Shown: positions 1-5,996, counted from the stretch's first letter. The stretch is 6,347 bases of DNA from Leptolinea sp. UBA5366 (GCA_002407845.1 DHPK01000012.1:32203-38549); one strand, 5' to 3'. A program made the numbers and translations. Notes: generated by a model not told the origin, from the letters alone.

Positions 1-32
1 GGTTGGACAGTTTACTAAACCGGGGGCACGTC

Positions 33-740
33 ATGAAAAAAAATAAGAATTCGATTCTGATCGCCGGCTCACTCCTGCTGGTATTGTGCCTGGCTTTGAT
101 CATCGGCGCTTCCATGCAGCCTCAACTCTCGCAGGACGAGCAGAGCGTCATCGTAGATGCAGTCATTCAAACGCTCAATCCGCAGGCGATGTCCGAATCA
201 ATTGCCGCGACTGTCCGCGCGGATGTGCTTTATTATCTGGGGATCGCACCGCCAACCGCAGTGCCGACGGCACTGCCCCCCACTGCAACGCCCGACCCGG
301 CAGCAGCCGCAGCCGTTTCTGCTGCAGCCAGCCCGGCAACCGGCGAGTCCTTCGCCGGTGTTCACGCCAAATTTGTCAACTCCTACGCTTATACTGTCGG
401 CGGTGACTCTGGCAGTGAGAAGAAATTTGAAACCGAATATACACCCAATACCTTGTTCAACTTTGATGTCGTTTTCGAAAATGACGGGACTTTTAATTGG
501 CCGCCGCAGGTTGAAATGCGAAACACCGGTTCAGTCAGCACTTACACCGGCCACCGCCCGAGCGTGACGGTTGACACCAGCGCTAATCCGGTGGAACCGG
601 GAGAACGGCAGGGTTTCTCGATCGCAGCTCATGGCAGCGAGGAGCTGGGCTACCACACATTTTACTTTCAGTTGTTTGACGCAGTGTCCGGAATCGCAAT
701 CCCGGGCGGCTACGGATATTTCAGTTATCTCGCAAAATAA
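33..740 (+). CDS. Membrane-anchored surface protein with C-terminal NBR1-like Ig domain
   Basis: This is a 235-residue protein of unknown specific role, probably extracytoplasmic. A Lys/Asn-rich start is followed by a hydrophobic helix at about residues 8-27, which is either an uncleaved anchor or a signal peptide. The Cys in it (LVLC) does not make a good lipobox. Residues 30-70 look helical, 72-105 are a Pro/Thr/Ala linker (TAVPTALPPTATPDP), and about 110-232 form a beta-rich domain. That domain has the pattern of NBR1-type Ig-like domains: F-x-N-x-G-x3-W near 148-156, a PGE turn at 189-191, then GYHTFYFQLFD and a final G-Y-G-Y-F strand. In bacteria such domains usually sit on secreted or cell-surface proteins, often as adhesion or assembly modules. 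I chose ATG 33 because it starts a classic MKK signal and has GGGGG at 22-26, six bases upstream. An in-frame TTG at position 3 would add ten unlikely residues. The domain call is by pattern only. Confidence 0.8.
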   Translation: MKKNKNSILIAGSLLLVLCLALIIGASMQPQLSQDEQSVIVDAVIQTLNPQAMSESIAATVRADVLYYLGIAPPTAVPTALPPTATPDPAAAAAVSAAASPATGESFAGVHAKFVNSYAYTVGGDSGSEKKFETEYTPNTLFNFDVVFENDGTFNWPPQVEMRNTGSVSTYTGHRPSVTVDTSANPVEPGERQGFSIAAHGSEELGYHTFYFQLFDAVSGIAIPGGYGYFSYLAK

Positions 741-822
741 CTTTGCAGGAACAAACTGATTATTATATGAGTTCAAAAAATCATCTGAATCAAAGCCCTA
801 AGTAACAGGATGGGCAAAAGCC

Positions 823-840
823 AACCGAATTTTCGGTTTA
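823..840 (+). terminator. Short hairpin before the Asp-rich gene; weak terminator or leader hairpin
   Basis: AACCGAA at 823-829 pairs with TTCGGTT at 832-838, and is followed by TAGTTTATT. It lies about 85 bases past the stop of the Ig-domain gene and 29 bases before ATG 868. It could be a weak terminator for the first gene or a leader hairpin or operator for the second. The stem is short and the T-run is interrupted, so termination is uncertain. The rest of the 741-867 gap holds no ORF and no convincing promoter. Confidence 0.35.
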
Positions 841-867
841 GTTTATTGAAAATAAAATGAGGACATT

Positions 868-1416
868 ATGAAAAAAAGTTTGTTAGCACTATTAATCGTT
901 CTTATCGCTATGATGCTCTGCATCCCTGTTTCAGCACAAAGCAACGTGACCGAATTCACTTCCACGGACAGAACAGAACGTTCGGACGATATGGATGATG
1001 ACGAATACGACGATGATTATGACGACGATGACGAATATGATGATGACAGTTACGATGATGATTGGAGCGGCTATTACAATTCGTTTACTTATTGCCAGTA
1101 TCTTTTTGACAATTATGAAGCGGATCTCGAACCATACATTTCGGGCTCTTCACCGACAAATACCCAAAAATGGAAGAATGTGCGGGAAGATATTCGCCGC
1201 GAAGCAGCTTATAACTGCGGATATATCATGTCAGTGATCGAACCGGATGAATGGTCCGACTATGTTGATGAACTGACCTTTGGCGCCTATTATCAGCTGA
1301 CCGCGGTTGAGATGCTGATCCAAAGTATCGACAATGGGCAGGATCAGATGCTATATAATATGCACATGCAAATGCGGGAATCAGCGGATGAAATGCTGGG
1401 CGTGATCCCGCAGTAA
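868..1416 (+). CDS. Small secreted protein with Asp/Tyr-rich acidic stretch, function unknown
   Basis: I do not recognise this 182-residue protein. It begins with a textbook signal peptide: MKK, a hydrophobic core at about 4-20, and a V-S-A cleavage site after residue 23. The mature chain then has a low-complexity acidic stretch at residues 40-66. That stretch contains 18 Asp and 2 Glu, with Tyr spaced every four to six residues (DDDEY, DDDY, DDDDEY, DDDSY, DDDW). A roughly 115-residue C-terminal domain follows; it appears helical and is rich in Tyr, Met and Glu. The only two mature cysteines, C76 and C117, could form a disulfide. The acidic stretch might bind Ca2+ or other cations, or serve as a charged spacer; this is inference. 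The start is well supported by TGAGGA at 858-863, four bases before ATG. A strong terminator follows the stop by about 20 bases, so the gene is transcribed alone or with the upstream gene. Confidence 0.85.
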   Translation: MKKSLLALLIVLIAMMLCIPVSAQSNVTEFTSTDRTERSDDMDDDEYDDDYDDDDEYDDDSYDDDWSGYYNSFTYCQYLFDNYEADLEPYISGSSPTNTQKWKNVREDIRREAAYNCGYIMSVIEPDEWSDYVDELTFGAYYQLTAVEMLIQSIDNGQDQMLYNMHMQMRESADEMLGVIPQ

Positions 1417-1435
1417 GACTCTCTCTAATAAAGCT

Positions 1436-1470
1436 AATAAAAGCTCTCCAAAAAGGAGAGCTTTTATTTT
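1436..1470 (+). terminator. Strong rho-independent terminator, nearly symmetric
   Basis: The arms 1436-1449 and 1455-1468 form a perfect 14-bp stem with core AAAAGCTCTCC/GGAGAGCTTTT. The loop is five A residues (1450-1454) and the stem runs into a T-rich tail ATTTT. The A-run on the 5' side means the opposite strand also reads as a hairpin followed by T residues, so it could work in both directions. It ends the Asp-rich gene transcript. Confidence 0.92.
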
Positions 1471-1565
1471 GCCTTTTTCCGGTATTTAACTAAGAGTTTC
1501 TTGTAGTTTTTTATCATATGGGAACGATGCCCCAAACTCCTGCATATCAATGGTTCCCCAGGTTC

Positions 1566-1576
1566 TGATATATAAT
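1566..1576 (+). promoter_or_regulatory. Putative -10 region of the cysteine-peptidase-like gene
   Basis: TGATATATAAT at 1566-1576 contains TATAAT (1571-1576), and also an overlapping extended -10 reading (TG-A-TATATA). No good -35 hexamer lies 16-18 bases upstream. Transcription from here would start at about 1580-1583, on top of ATG 1581. The transcript would be leaderless if translation begins at 1581, or would have a leader of about 35 bases if it begins at GTG 1617. An imperfect inverted repeat, TGGGAAC (1519-1525) and GGTTCCCCA (1552-1560), lies just upstream and could be an operator. Confidence 0.45.
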
Positions 1577-1580
1577 TCGC

Positions 1581-2270
1581 ATGAGCGCATCATATGAAAG
1601 AAACAGGGATCATGTTGTGGAAAGTGTAAAATACGCAGTCAGCCATCCAGAATTTATTGATATTTTTGATCCGCTGAACACCAAAACAGCTTATGGTCCG
1701 GATCAAAGCTGGTTTGCTGATACCTGGTTGCGGAGAGCTGCCTGCGGTCCGACTTCTGCTTCGTTCATTTTCTCTTATCTCGCTCATACCCGCCCGGCGT
1801 TGCAGCCTCTTTACATCGGCACAGACCTGACACGCCAGCAGTTTGTCCGGCAGATGGAAGCGGTCAGCGATTTCATGCGCCCCGGACCAATGGGCGTCAA
1901 CCGAATTGATCTGTATACAAAAGGCGCGCTCCAGTTTGCGTCTGAGCATGGCATCGTCCTGACGCCGCACACCTTCAAAGTCAATGGGCTGCTCGACGGC
2001 TGGCGCACCGATCTGCGCGGTCTGGCAGATTTCGTTACTGGCGGACTTTCGCTGGATACGCCGGTTGCGTTGCTGGTCTTGTCAAAGGGGAAAGAATCGC
2101 GGCTGCAGGACTGGCACTGGATCACAATCACCGAAGCGGAATTTGCGGACGGAAAGATTTTCGCCACTGCAACTGATGAAGGGGAAAAAATTCATTTTGA
2201 CCTGAGCCTCTGGTATCAAAGCACGAAAATGTCAGGCGGGCTGGTTTATTTTTCGGTTGCGGAAAACTGA
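1581..2270 (+). CDS. C39/papain-like cysteine-peptidase-fold protein, function unknown
   Basis: This 229-residue protein has no signal peptide or membrane helix, so it is probably cytosolic. It has the layout of a C39/papain-like fold. A nucleophile candidate, C55, sits at a helix start in A-C-G-P-T-S-A-S, preceded by a Trp-rich segment (WFADTWLRRA). The His candidate is H179 in DWHWITI, and D199 in TATDEGE could be the third triad member. It ends with a G-G-x-V-Y-F strand. The central P-G-P-M-G-V-N segment (101-107) resembles, from memory, a family of uncharacterised clostridial proteins with the same CGPT and WHW blocks. Whether it cleaves peptides, or is a transglutaminase-like or inactive relative, is unknown. 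The start is ambiguous: ATG 1581 has no ribosome binding site, whereas in-frame GTG 1617 has AGGGA at 1605-1609, seven bases upstream, and would give 217 residues. It stands alone between a terminator and a convergent gene. Confidence 0.8.
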   Translation: MSASYERNRDHVVESVKYAVSHPEFIDIFDPLNTKTAYGPDQSWFADTWLRRAACGPTSASFIFSYLAHTRPALQPLYIGTDLTRQQFVRQMEAVSDFMRPGPMGVNRIDLYTKGALQFASEHGIVLTPHTFKVNGLLDGWRTDLRGLADFVTGGLSLDTPVALLVLSKGKESRLQDWHWITITEAEFADGKIFATATDEGEKIHFDLSLWYQSTKMSGGLVYFSVAEN

Positions 2271-2356
2271 TTTTTTGCTTGATTCAGTCCTTGGGATTCA
2301 TTTAAATTAGCTATTACGGTTTCGTCTTCCTAATTAATTCTTTATTTATTTAAAAT

Positions 2357-3406
2357 TCATTCACCATGCAAATGATCATGTCCGGGAAGATTCCGGTGAA
2401 GATGGGCATGCTGATCTTCCTGCAAAACATGACCGTGCTGATGCGTGTGCACATGGACATGTTCATGATAATGAAGATCCTGATTGTGAACATGCAGATG
2501 CGCATGCACATGCAGGTGTTTATGCGCGTGACTGCGATAAAGGGTATCCAAAACAATGAAGATTGTTCCAACAGTCATGGCAGCCACACCTGTATAAAAG
2601 ATCGGCAGCGGTCTTTCTTTTAAAAATATCATTGACAACAGCACACTAATAAACGGATTTATTGCATAAAAGGCACTCGTTTTCGCAGCTCCGAGTGTTT
2701 TTTGTGCCTGGATGTAAAAGTTGATGCTCAGCCCATAAGACAGATATCCTACAATCATTGTGAGGAGTGCAATCGAAAAAAATGGAAAGCTCTCCCCTGC
2801 CAGCAACCCTAAGGCAATTGCGCCAGTGCCAGAACCCAAGCCTTTAATCAGCACAATTTTCCTGGAATCCCGTTCAGCGAGCGCACGGGTAAAGTTGTTT
2901 TCCAACCCCCAACAGGCGGTGGCGCCCAAAATGTACAGGGCACCAATGGTCAACTCCAATTTTTCTCCTGTGGCTGAAACCAGCACGCCTGCAATAATTA
3001 CAAAAATCAGCCCGAGCCACAATCGCAAAGAAATTTTTTCACGAAAAAAGATCCATGCAATCAACGCAGTCATCACAATTTCCAAATTATTCAGAACTGA
3101 GGCTGTCGCAGAGGATGTCGCCCGCACACCGAACATCAGGAGAATCGGAGCAAAGATGTCTAGCACGACCATGCCAATTAAATAAAATAGGTCGCCCTGA
3201 GTAAAACTATTTTTTGCTGGTTTTTGTTGAACAGACCGGCTTTGAAAGAAAATCCAGGCAGCCATTCCCAATCCGGCTCCCAGATAAAGAAAACCAGCCA
3301 ACATGAAAGGATCGATCTGCGTTAGTATCAGTTTTGCAAAAGGGATACTTGCGGCGTACAAGGCTGCCGCAAGTATTGCTTCAATTATTGGTTGAACTTT
3401 ACCCAT
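2357..3406 (-). CDS. EamA/DMT-family permease with histidine-rich C-terminal tail
   Basis: This 349-residue integral membrane protein has two tandem EamA repeats, at about residues 6-143 and 154-287, and about ten helices, the normal drug/metabolite transporter architecture. Family marks include ALYAASIPFAKL near the start, the A-x-S-S-A-T-A-S-V-L-N-N-L-E segment (about 96-109) ending repeat 1, F-F-R-E-K (120-124), and the matching A-x-N-P-F-I-S-V-L and F-L-K-E-R blocks in repeat 2. DMT exporters move small solutes across the inner membrane; the substrate cannot be read here. The tail, residues 293-349, is exceptional: 22 His, mostly alternating (HAHKHLHVHAH, HVHVHTHQHGH). In this family both ends face the cytosol, so the tail would be a cytosolic metal-binding segment, perhaps for Zn2+ or Ni2+. 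The start ATG is preceded only by a weak purine-rich AAGAAGAAAG. The gene converges with the cysteine-peptidase-like gene and diverges from the radical SAM gene. The 86-base gap to the convergent gene (2271-2356) holds no clear hairpin. Confidence 0.9.
   Translation of the reverse strand: MGKVQPIIEAILAAALYAASIPFAKLILTQIDPFMLAGFLYLGAGLGMAAWIFFQSRSVQQKPAKNSFTQGDLFYLIGMVVLDIFAPILLMFGVRATSSATASVLNNLEIVMTALIAWIFFREKISLRLWLGLIFVIIAGVLVSATGEKLELTIGALYILGATACWGLENNFTRALAERDSRKIVLIKGLGSGTGAIALGLLAGESFPFFSIALLTMIVGYLSYGLSINFYIQAQKTLGAAKTSAFYAINPFISVLLSMIFLKERPLPIFYTGVAAMTVGTIFIVLDTLYRSHAHKHLHVHAHLHVHNQDLHYHEHVHVHTHQHGHVLQEDQHAHLHRNLPGHDHLHGE
2360..2530 (-). repeat. Histidine-codon-rich low-complexity tract
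   Basis: This is the DNA encoding the permease tail. His codons (CAT/CAC) alternate with Leu, Val, Ala, Gln and Gly codons in three clusters: eight His at residues 293-307, eight at 312-326, then three (333-337) and three (343-347). The tetramer CATG recurs because CAT precedes G-starting codons. Such tracts can expand or shrink by replication slippage. Confidence 0.75.
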
Positions 3407-3458
3407 TATCTTTCTTCTTTGCCGAAAAGTTGCCGCCTCTTATATAACCCTGTTAATG

Positions 3459-3487
3459 ATTATATCTTTCGCCATCAGACAAGAAAA
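3459..3487 (-). promoter_or_regulatory. Candidate promoter of the His-tailed permease
   Basis: On the minus strand TATAAT (complement of 3459-3464) lies 17 bases downstream of TTTTCT (complement of 3482-3487), which matches only half of the -35 consensus. It would give a leader of about 45 bases before ATG 3406. No obvious zinc- or nickel-regulator box was recognised in the leader. Confidence 0.3.
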
Positions 3488-3537
3488 CGCTTTTTAAAAG
3501 ACTTAGCAGAAAAAGGAGAATTTCACTTACAGGTTTT

Positions 3538-3566
3538 CCAACAGAATCTACTAAACAAGCTATAAT
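3538..3566 (+). promoter_or_regulatory. Candidate promoter of the SPL-family radical SAM gene
   Basis: A perfect TATAAT at 3561-3566 lies 17 bases after CCAACA (3538-3543), a half-match to TTGACA. Transcription would start near 3573, leaving a leader of about 32 bases with no Shine-Dalgarno sequence. An alternative -10, TCTAAT at 3592-3597, lies seven bases before ATG 3605 and would make the message leaderless. Confidence 0.4.
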
Positions 3567-3604
3567 TAGGGAAACGAATAAGAACATTATTTCTAATTTT
3601 TTAT

Positions 3605-4528
3605 ATGGAAGCAGGAATAACTGCACCTCCCCCGATCAGAAAGGGCTCCACACACTCCCGGCTTATGCATTACGCAGACTACAAAACGATCCTATCCCCG
3701 AAGAACGGCATGAATATTTACCGCGGGTGCACGCATGGATGCATCTACTGCGACAGCCGCAGCACCTGTTACCAGATGAAACACGAATTTGAGGACATCG
3801 AAGTCAAACGCAATGCGGCAGAAATTCTCGAAAGTCAGCTGAAGCGCAGGCGGCAGCGCTGCATGATCAGCACCGGCGCGATGTGCGATCCATATATTCC
3901 GTTAGAAGCAACGCTAAAATCAACCCGCCAGTGCATTGAAGTGATTGAAAAATATGGATTTGGGCTGACGATTCTAACGAAATCAACGCTGGCATTGCGC
4001 GACGTCGATTTATTTCAGGCAGTCCAGCGCAAAGCCAAATGCGTCGTTCAAACCACCTTGACTACCCATGATCCAGCGCTTTGTCAGATACTCGAACCGA
4101 ATGTTGCTTTGACGCACGAACGCGTCCGCATGCTGGAAATCATGCGGGATGAAGGGATTCCGACCGTCGTCTGGCTCGGTCCGCTCCTGCCGTTTATCAA
4201 CGATTCTGCTGAAAACTTGCAGAGACTTCTGGAAGATTGTGCCCGGGCAAAAGTTCATGGCATTTTATGCTTTGGCTTCGGCATGACCCTGCGCGAAGGC
4301 AACCGTGAATATTTCTATCGTAAGCTCGATCAGCATTTTCCGGGAATAAAAGAAAAATACATGGAAACGTTTGGCAATGCTTATTCCTGTTCCAGTCCGA
4401 ACAATGAGCGGCTGATGGCGATTTTCAGAGCTGCCTGCCAAAAATACGGTATCCTCTGGAAAACTGGAGAAGTGCTCGACTATCTGGGAACGTTTGAGCG
4501 AAAAGAACCGCAGCTGCGTTTATTTTAA
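3605..4528 (+). CDS. SPL family radical SAM protein (SplB-like)
   Basis: This 307-residue protein is predicted to be a cytosolic iron-sulfur enzyme that cleaves S-adenosylmethionine to make a 5'-deoxyadenosyl radical. The cluster motif C-x3-C-x2-C is at C42, C46 and C49 in YRGCTHGCIYCDSR. Other blocks typical of SplB-like (COG1533) proteins follow: G-A-M-C-D-P-Y-I-P-L-E (91-101), YGFGLTILTKS, KCVVQTTLTT, GIPTVVWLGPLLPFIND, the T-L-R-E-G-N-R-E-Y-F-Y block near 228-238, and SPNN near 264. The family is named after spore photoproduct lyase, but this branch is widespread in non-spore-formers and its substrate is unknown, so I do not assign DNA repair. C94 lies near the region holding the hydrogen-donor Cys of Bacillus SplB, but the positions do not align cleanly. 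Homologs, as I recall them, begin near M21 (MHYADYKTILSPKNG), so the first 20 residues may be an extension. Neither ATG 3605 nor ATG 3665 has a clear ribosome binding site. Confidence 0.9.
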   Translation: MEAGITAPPPIRKGSTHSRLMHYADYKTILSPKNGMNIYRGCTHGCIYCDSRSTCYQMKHEFEDIEVKRNAAEILESQLKRRRQRCMISTGAMCDPYIPLEATLKSTRQCIEVIEKYGFGLTILTKSTLALRDVDLFQAVQRKAKCVVQTTLTTHDPALCQILEPNVALTHERVRMLEIMRDEGIPTVVWLGPLLPFINDSAENLQRLLEDCARAKVHGILCFGFGMTLREGNREYFYRKLDQHFPGIKEKYMETFGNAYSCSSPNNERLMAIFRAACQKYGILWKTGEVLDYLGTFERKEPQLRLF

Positions 4529-4601
4529 TACCTGACAGCTTTTCCTGATCAGCCGCCCTTCGCATTAATTAGCGGTAGTCTTTGCAGATGGAACAAGTGG
4601 A

Positions 4602-4620
4602 TGAGGTAAAATTCACCTCA
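4602..4620 (+). promoter_or_regulatory. Inverted repeat with -10-like core upstream of the membrane cassette
   Basis: TGAGGT (4602-4607) and ACCTCA (4615-4620) form a perfect 6-bp inverted repeat around a 7-base spacer. The overlapping TAAAAT at 4607-4612 resembles a -10 box, although the best upstream -35-like hexamer (TTTGCA, 4581-4586) is 20 bases away, which is too far. This could be an operator over the promoter of the four-gene cassette, or a leader hairpin. The rest of the 4529-4648 gap holds an 8-base palindrome CTGATCAG (4545-4552) and no clear terminator for the radical SAM gene, so read-through into the cassette is possible. Confidence 0.3.
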
Positions 4621-4648
4621 GAAAAGGATTTGTTCAGGATCAAACACC

Positions 4649-5035
4649 ATGCCGACGCCCCTCAACCTTAATCTCATCTTGACCGCTGTCATCATGCTTT
4701 TTCTCATTCTCTGGCTGTTGAGCAGGCTGAACGGGAAACAAGATCGATTTTTCTTTTGGACCACTTTCCTTTTCTTCATCGCACTGGCACTGGCGGCAGC
4801 CGGATATCTCTATCTTCGGAAGACCTCCGCCGGACCTTTGAACCTCCTGCCGATTCACACCGTCCCGCTGTTTCAGGGATTTTTGCTGATCGCCTGGGTT
4901 TTGGTCGGTGTCCTTTTTGCCAATGCCTTCAATCCAAAAATGAATCACTTTCTGCGATTGGTTCTGGGGTTCGCGCTTTCATTTCCCGTCACAATGATCG
5001 CAGGCAACTACATCTACGAACTGATTGTCTTTTAA
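4649..5035 (+). CDS. Small four-helix membrane protein, first of a tandem paralog cassette
   Basis: This 128-residue integral membrane protein belongs to no family I recognise. Predicted helices are at about 7-25, 34-55, 75-95 and 101-123, with a short extracytoplasmic-type loop (residues 57-73) holding Pro and His. The C-terminal half carries the cassette signature: W83, G87, L89-F90, A93-F94-N95, K97-M98, L102-R103, L106-G107 and S111. This matches the third protein without gaps and the second protein twice. The basic K97/R103 face between helices 3 and 4 is probably cytosolic. The ribosome binding site is AGGA at 4636-4639, nine bases before ATG. The next gene starts seven bases after the stop. 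The function is unknown; its size, lack of catalytic motifs and paralog neighbours suggest a subunit of a membrane complex. Confidence 0.78.
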   Translation: MPTPLNLNLILTAVIMLFLILWLLSRLNGKQDRFFFWTTFLFFIALALAAAGYLYLRKTSAGPLNLLPIHTVPLFQGFLLIAWVLVGVLFANAFNPKMNHFLRLVLGFALSFPVTMIAGNYIYELIVF

Positions 5036-5042
5036 GGATGGC

Positions 5043-5594
5043 ATGTTGAATTTGAACTTCGCTTTCTCATTGATCTTGATCACGCTGACAATTCTGCTTG
5101 CCAGCTGGTTTTTCAACTTCAAATCAGCCGGCTGGAAAAGGGGCAGATGGCCTCTTTTAGTCATGGTCATCGGCGGCGCCGTTTATCTCAGAATGAACGT
5201 TCAAATCGAATCCATTTCCATCAATTCTTCGCTGTTATCCTTCATCTTCCTGTTGAGCGCTGGGTTGATTGCCTTGCTGATCACGCTGGCAGTCAATCAG
5301 GAAATGAACTTTCTTGCCCGAATCCTCTTCGGCATCCTCATCGGACTCACACTGACTGCCTATATCTTTCAAGCATTCGATTTGCTGAAAAGGTTGAACC
5401 TGCCCATCCTGCCGATTCCTGCTGAATTCGTTCCATGGATTCAGGCGTTGATCTGGCTGGCAGCAACATTCCTCTTCGCGGCAGCTTTTAATTCAAAGAT
5501 GAAACCCGTCCTGCGGATATTGCTGGGCGTGGTCTGTTCGCTGGCACTGATCGCTTTCCTGCGCGATTCTCTCCTGATGATGACCGGGGGCTGA
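5043..5594 (+). CDS. Six-helix membrane protein with two copies of the cassette motif
   Basis: This 183-residue integral membrane protein is of unknown function. Helices are predicted at about 5-24, 36-50, 63-84, 90-112, 130-149 and 155-174. It carries the signature twice. The first copy is A83-x-N85-x2-M88-N89-x3-R93-x3-G97. The second copy is W138-x5-L144-F145-A146-x-A148-F149-N150-x-K152-M153-x3-L157-R158-x2-L161-G162-x3-S166. It therefore looks like the four-helix unit of its neighbour plus an added helix pair. I chose ATG 5043 because AAGGA at 5034-5038, overlapping the previous stop, serves it with a short four-base spacing. An in-frame TTG at 5025 would overlap the upstream gene and has no better site. 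Its stop lies three bases before the next ATG, which points to coupled translation. Confidence 0.75.
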   Translation: MLNLNFAFSLILITLTILLASWFFNFKSAGWKRGRWPLLVMVIGGAVYLRMNVQIESISINSSLLSFIFLLSAGLIALLITLAVNQEMNFLARILFGILIGLTLTAYIFQAFDLLKRLNLPILPIPAEFVPWIQALIWLAATFLFAAAFNSKMKPVLRILLGVVCSLALIAFLRDSLLMMTGG

Positions 5595-5597
5595 AGC

Positions 5598-5984
5598 ATG
5601 GGAAATCAGACATCCATCTATTTGTTGCTTATCGCAGGTGCGACCATCCTGATCTGCCTGCTATATGAATTGACAAGTCATTTGAAAATTCGCCCTATCG
5701 GGCGCGCTGTAATCACATTTGGGCTGGCTATCCTTGCTTCAATTGCCGGCTGGGCACTTTTCAGTTCTGGCAGCTTTGTTTCAGTGCGCAGTTGGATAAA
5801 CCTCAGCGATCCAACCGTCTGGCAAGGATGTTTTATTGGATTATGGCTGTTGCTCGGGTGGCTTTTTTCAAAAGCAGCTGCTGAATCCATGCATCAAACA
5901 CTGCGGCTGCTGCTTGGACTCATTCTGTCTTTTGCTGTGACGCACTATTTCATGGAAATGCTGCATTTGGTATACTTCCCTTAA
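5598..5984 (+). CDS. Small four-helix membrane protein, paralog of the first cassette gene
   Basis: This 128-residue integral membrane protein is of unknown function and exactly the length of the first cassette protein. Helices are at about 7-25, 34-54, 75-93 and 101-122. Residues 80-112 align without a gap to residues 80-112 of the first protein, with 15 of 33 identical (W83, L85, G87, L89, F90, A93, M98, L102-R103-L104, L106-G107, L110-S111-F112), and Q76-G77 also match. The A-F-N-x-K core of its siblings is replaced by A-A-A-E-S here. The loop before helix 3 (about 58-74) differs from its siblings. GGGGG at 5586-5590, inside the end of the previous gene, lies seven bases before ATG and is the likely ribosome binding site. 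This spacing also supports co-translation. Confidence 0.77.
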   Translation: MGNQTSIYLLLIAGATILICLLYELTSHLKIRPIGRAVITFGLAILASIAGWALFSSGSFVSVRSWINLSDPTVWQGCFIGLWLLLGWLFSKAAAESMHQTLRLLLGLILSFAVTHYFMEMLHLVYFP

Positions 5985-5996
5985 GTCGGAGGCGTG

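Noticed and set aside
3..32. TTG start extending the Ig-domain protein by ten residues
   Set aside because: The added residues precede a classic MKK signal sequence, and ATG 33 has its own G-rich site at the right spacing.
995..1237. Met/Thr-rich ORF inside the Asp-rich gene
   Set aside because: It is a +1-frame reading of the GAT/GAC repeat. The main frame has a signal peptide, a ribosome binding site and a terminator.
2281..2300. Direct repeat GATTCA (2281-2286 and 2295-2300) between the convergent genes
   Set aside because: Six-base repeats 8 bases apart are expected by chance in AT-rich DNA, and no insertion or attachment-site structure accompanies them.
2360..2530. Possible CRISPR or tandem-repeat array in the CATG-rich stretch
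   Set aside because: There are no equal-length repeats or unique spacers. The pattern is fully explained by alternating His codons in an intact reading frame.
2366..2623. Plus-strand Met-rich ORF of 85 codons opposite the permease tail
   Set aside because: Its Met pattern is the reverse complement of the His codons (CAT read as ATG) in the tail. There is no ribosome binding site and the composition is unlike any protein.
3605..4528. Assignment as true spore photoproduct lyase (splB)
   Set aside because: The hydrogen-donor Cys region does not align cleanly with the Bacillus enzyme, no sporulation gene is present, and this branch is common in non-spore-formers. Only the SPL-family radical SAM call is supported.
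4640..4948. Minus-strand ORF of 102 codons over the first cassette gene
   Set aside because: The predicted protein is a Gln/Lys/Glu-rich mirror of hydrophobic codons on the other strand, with no start signal and no recognisable domain.
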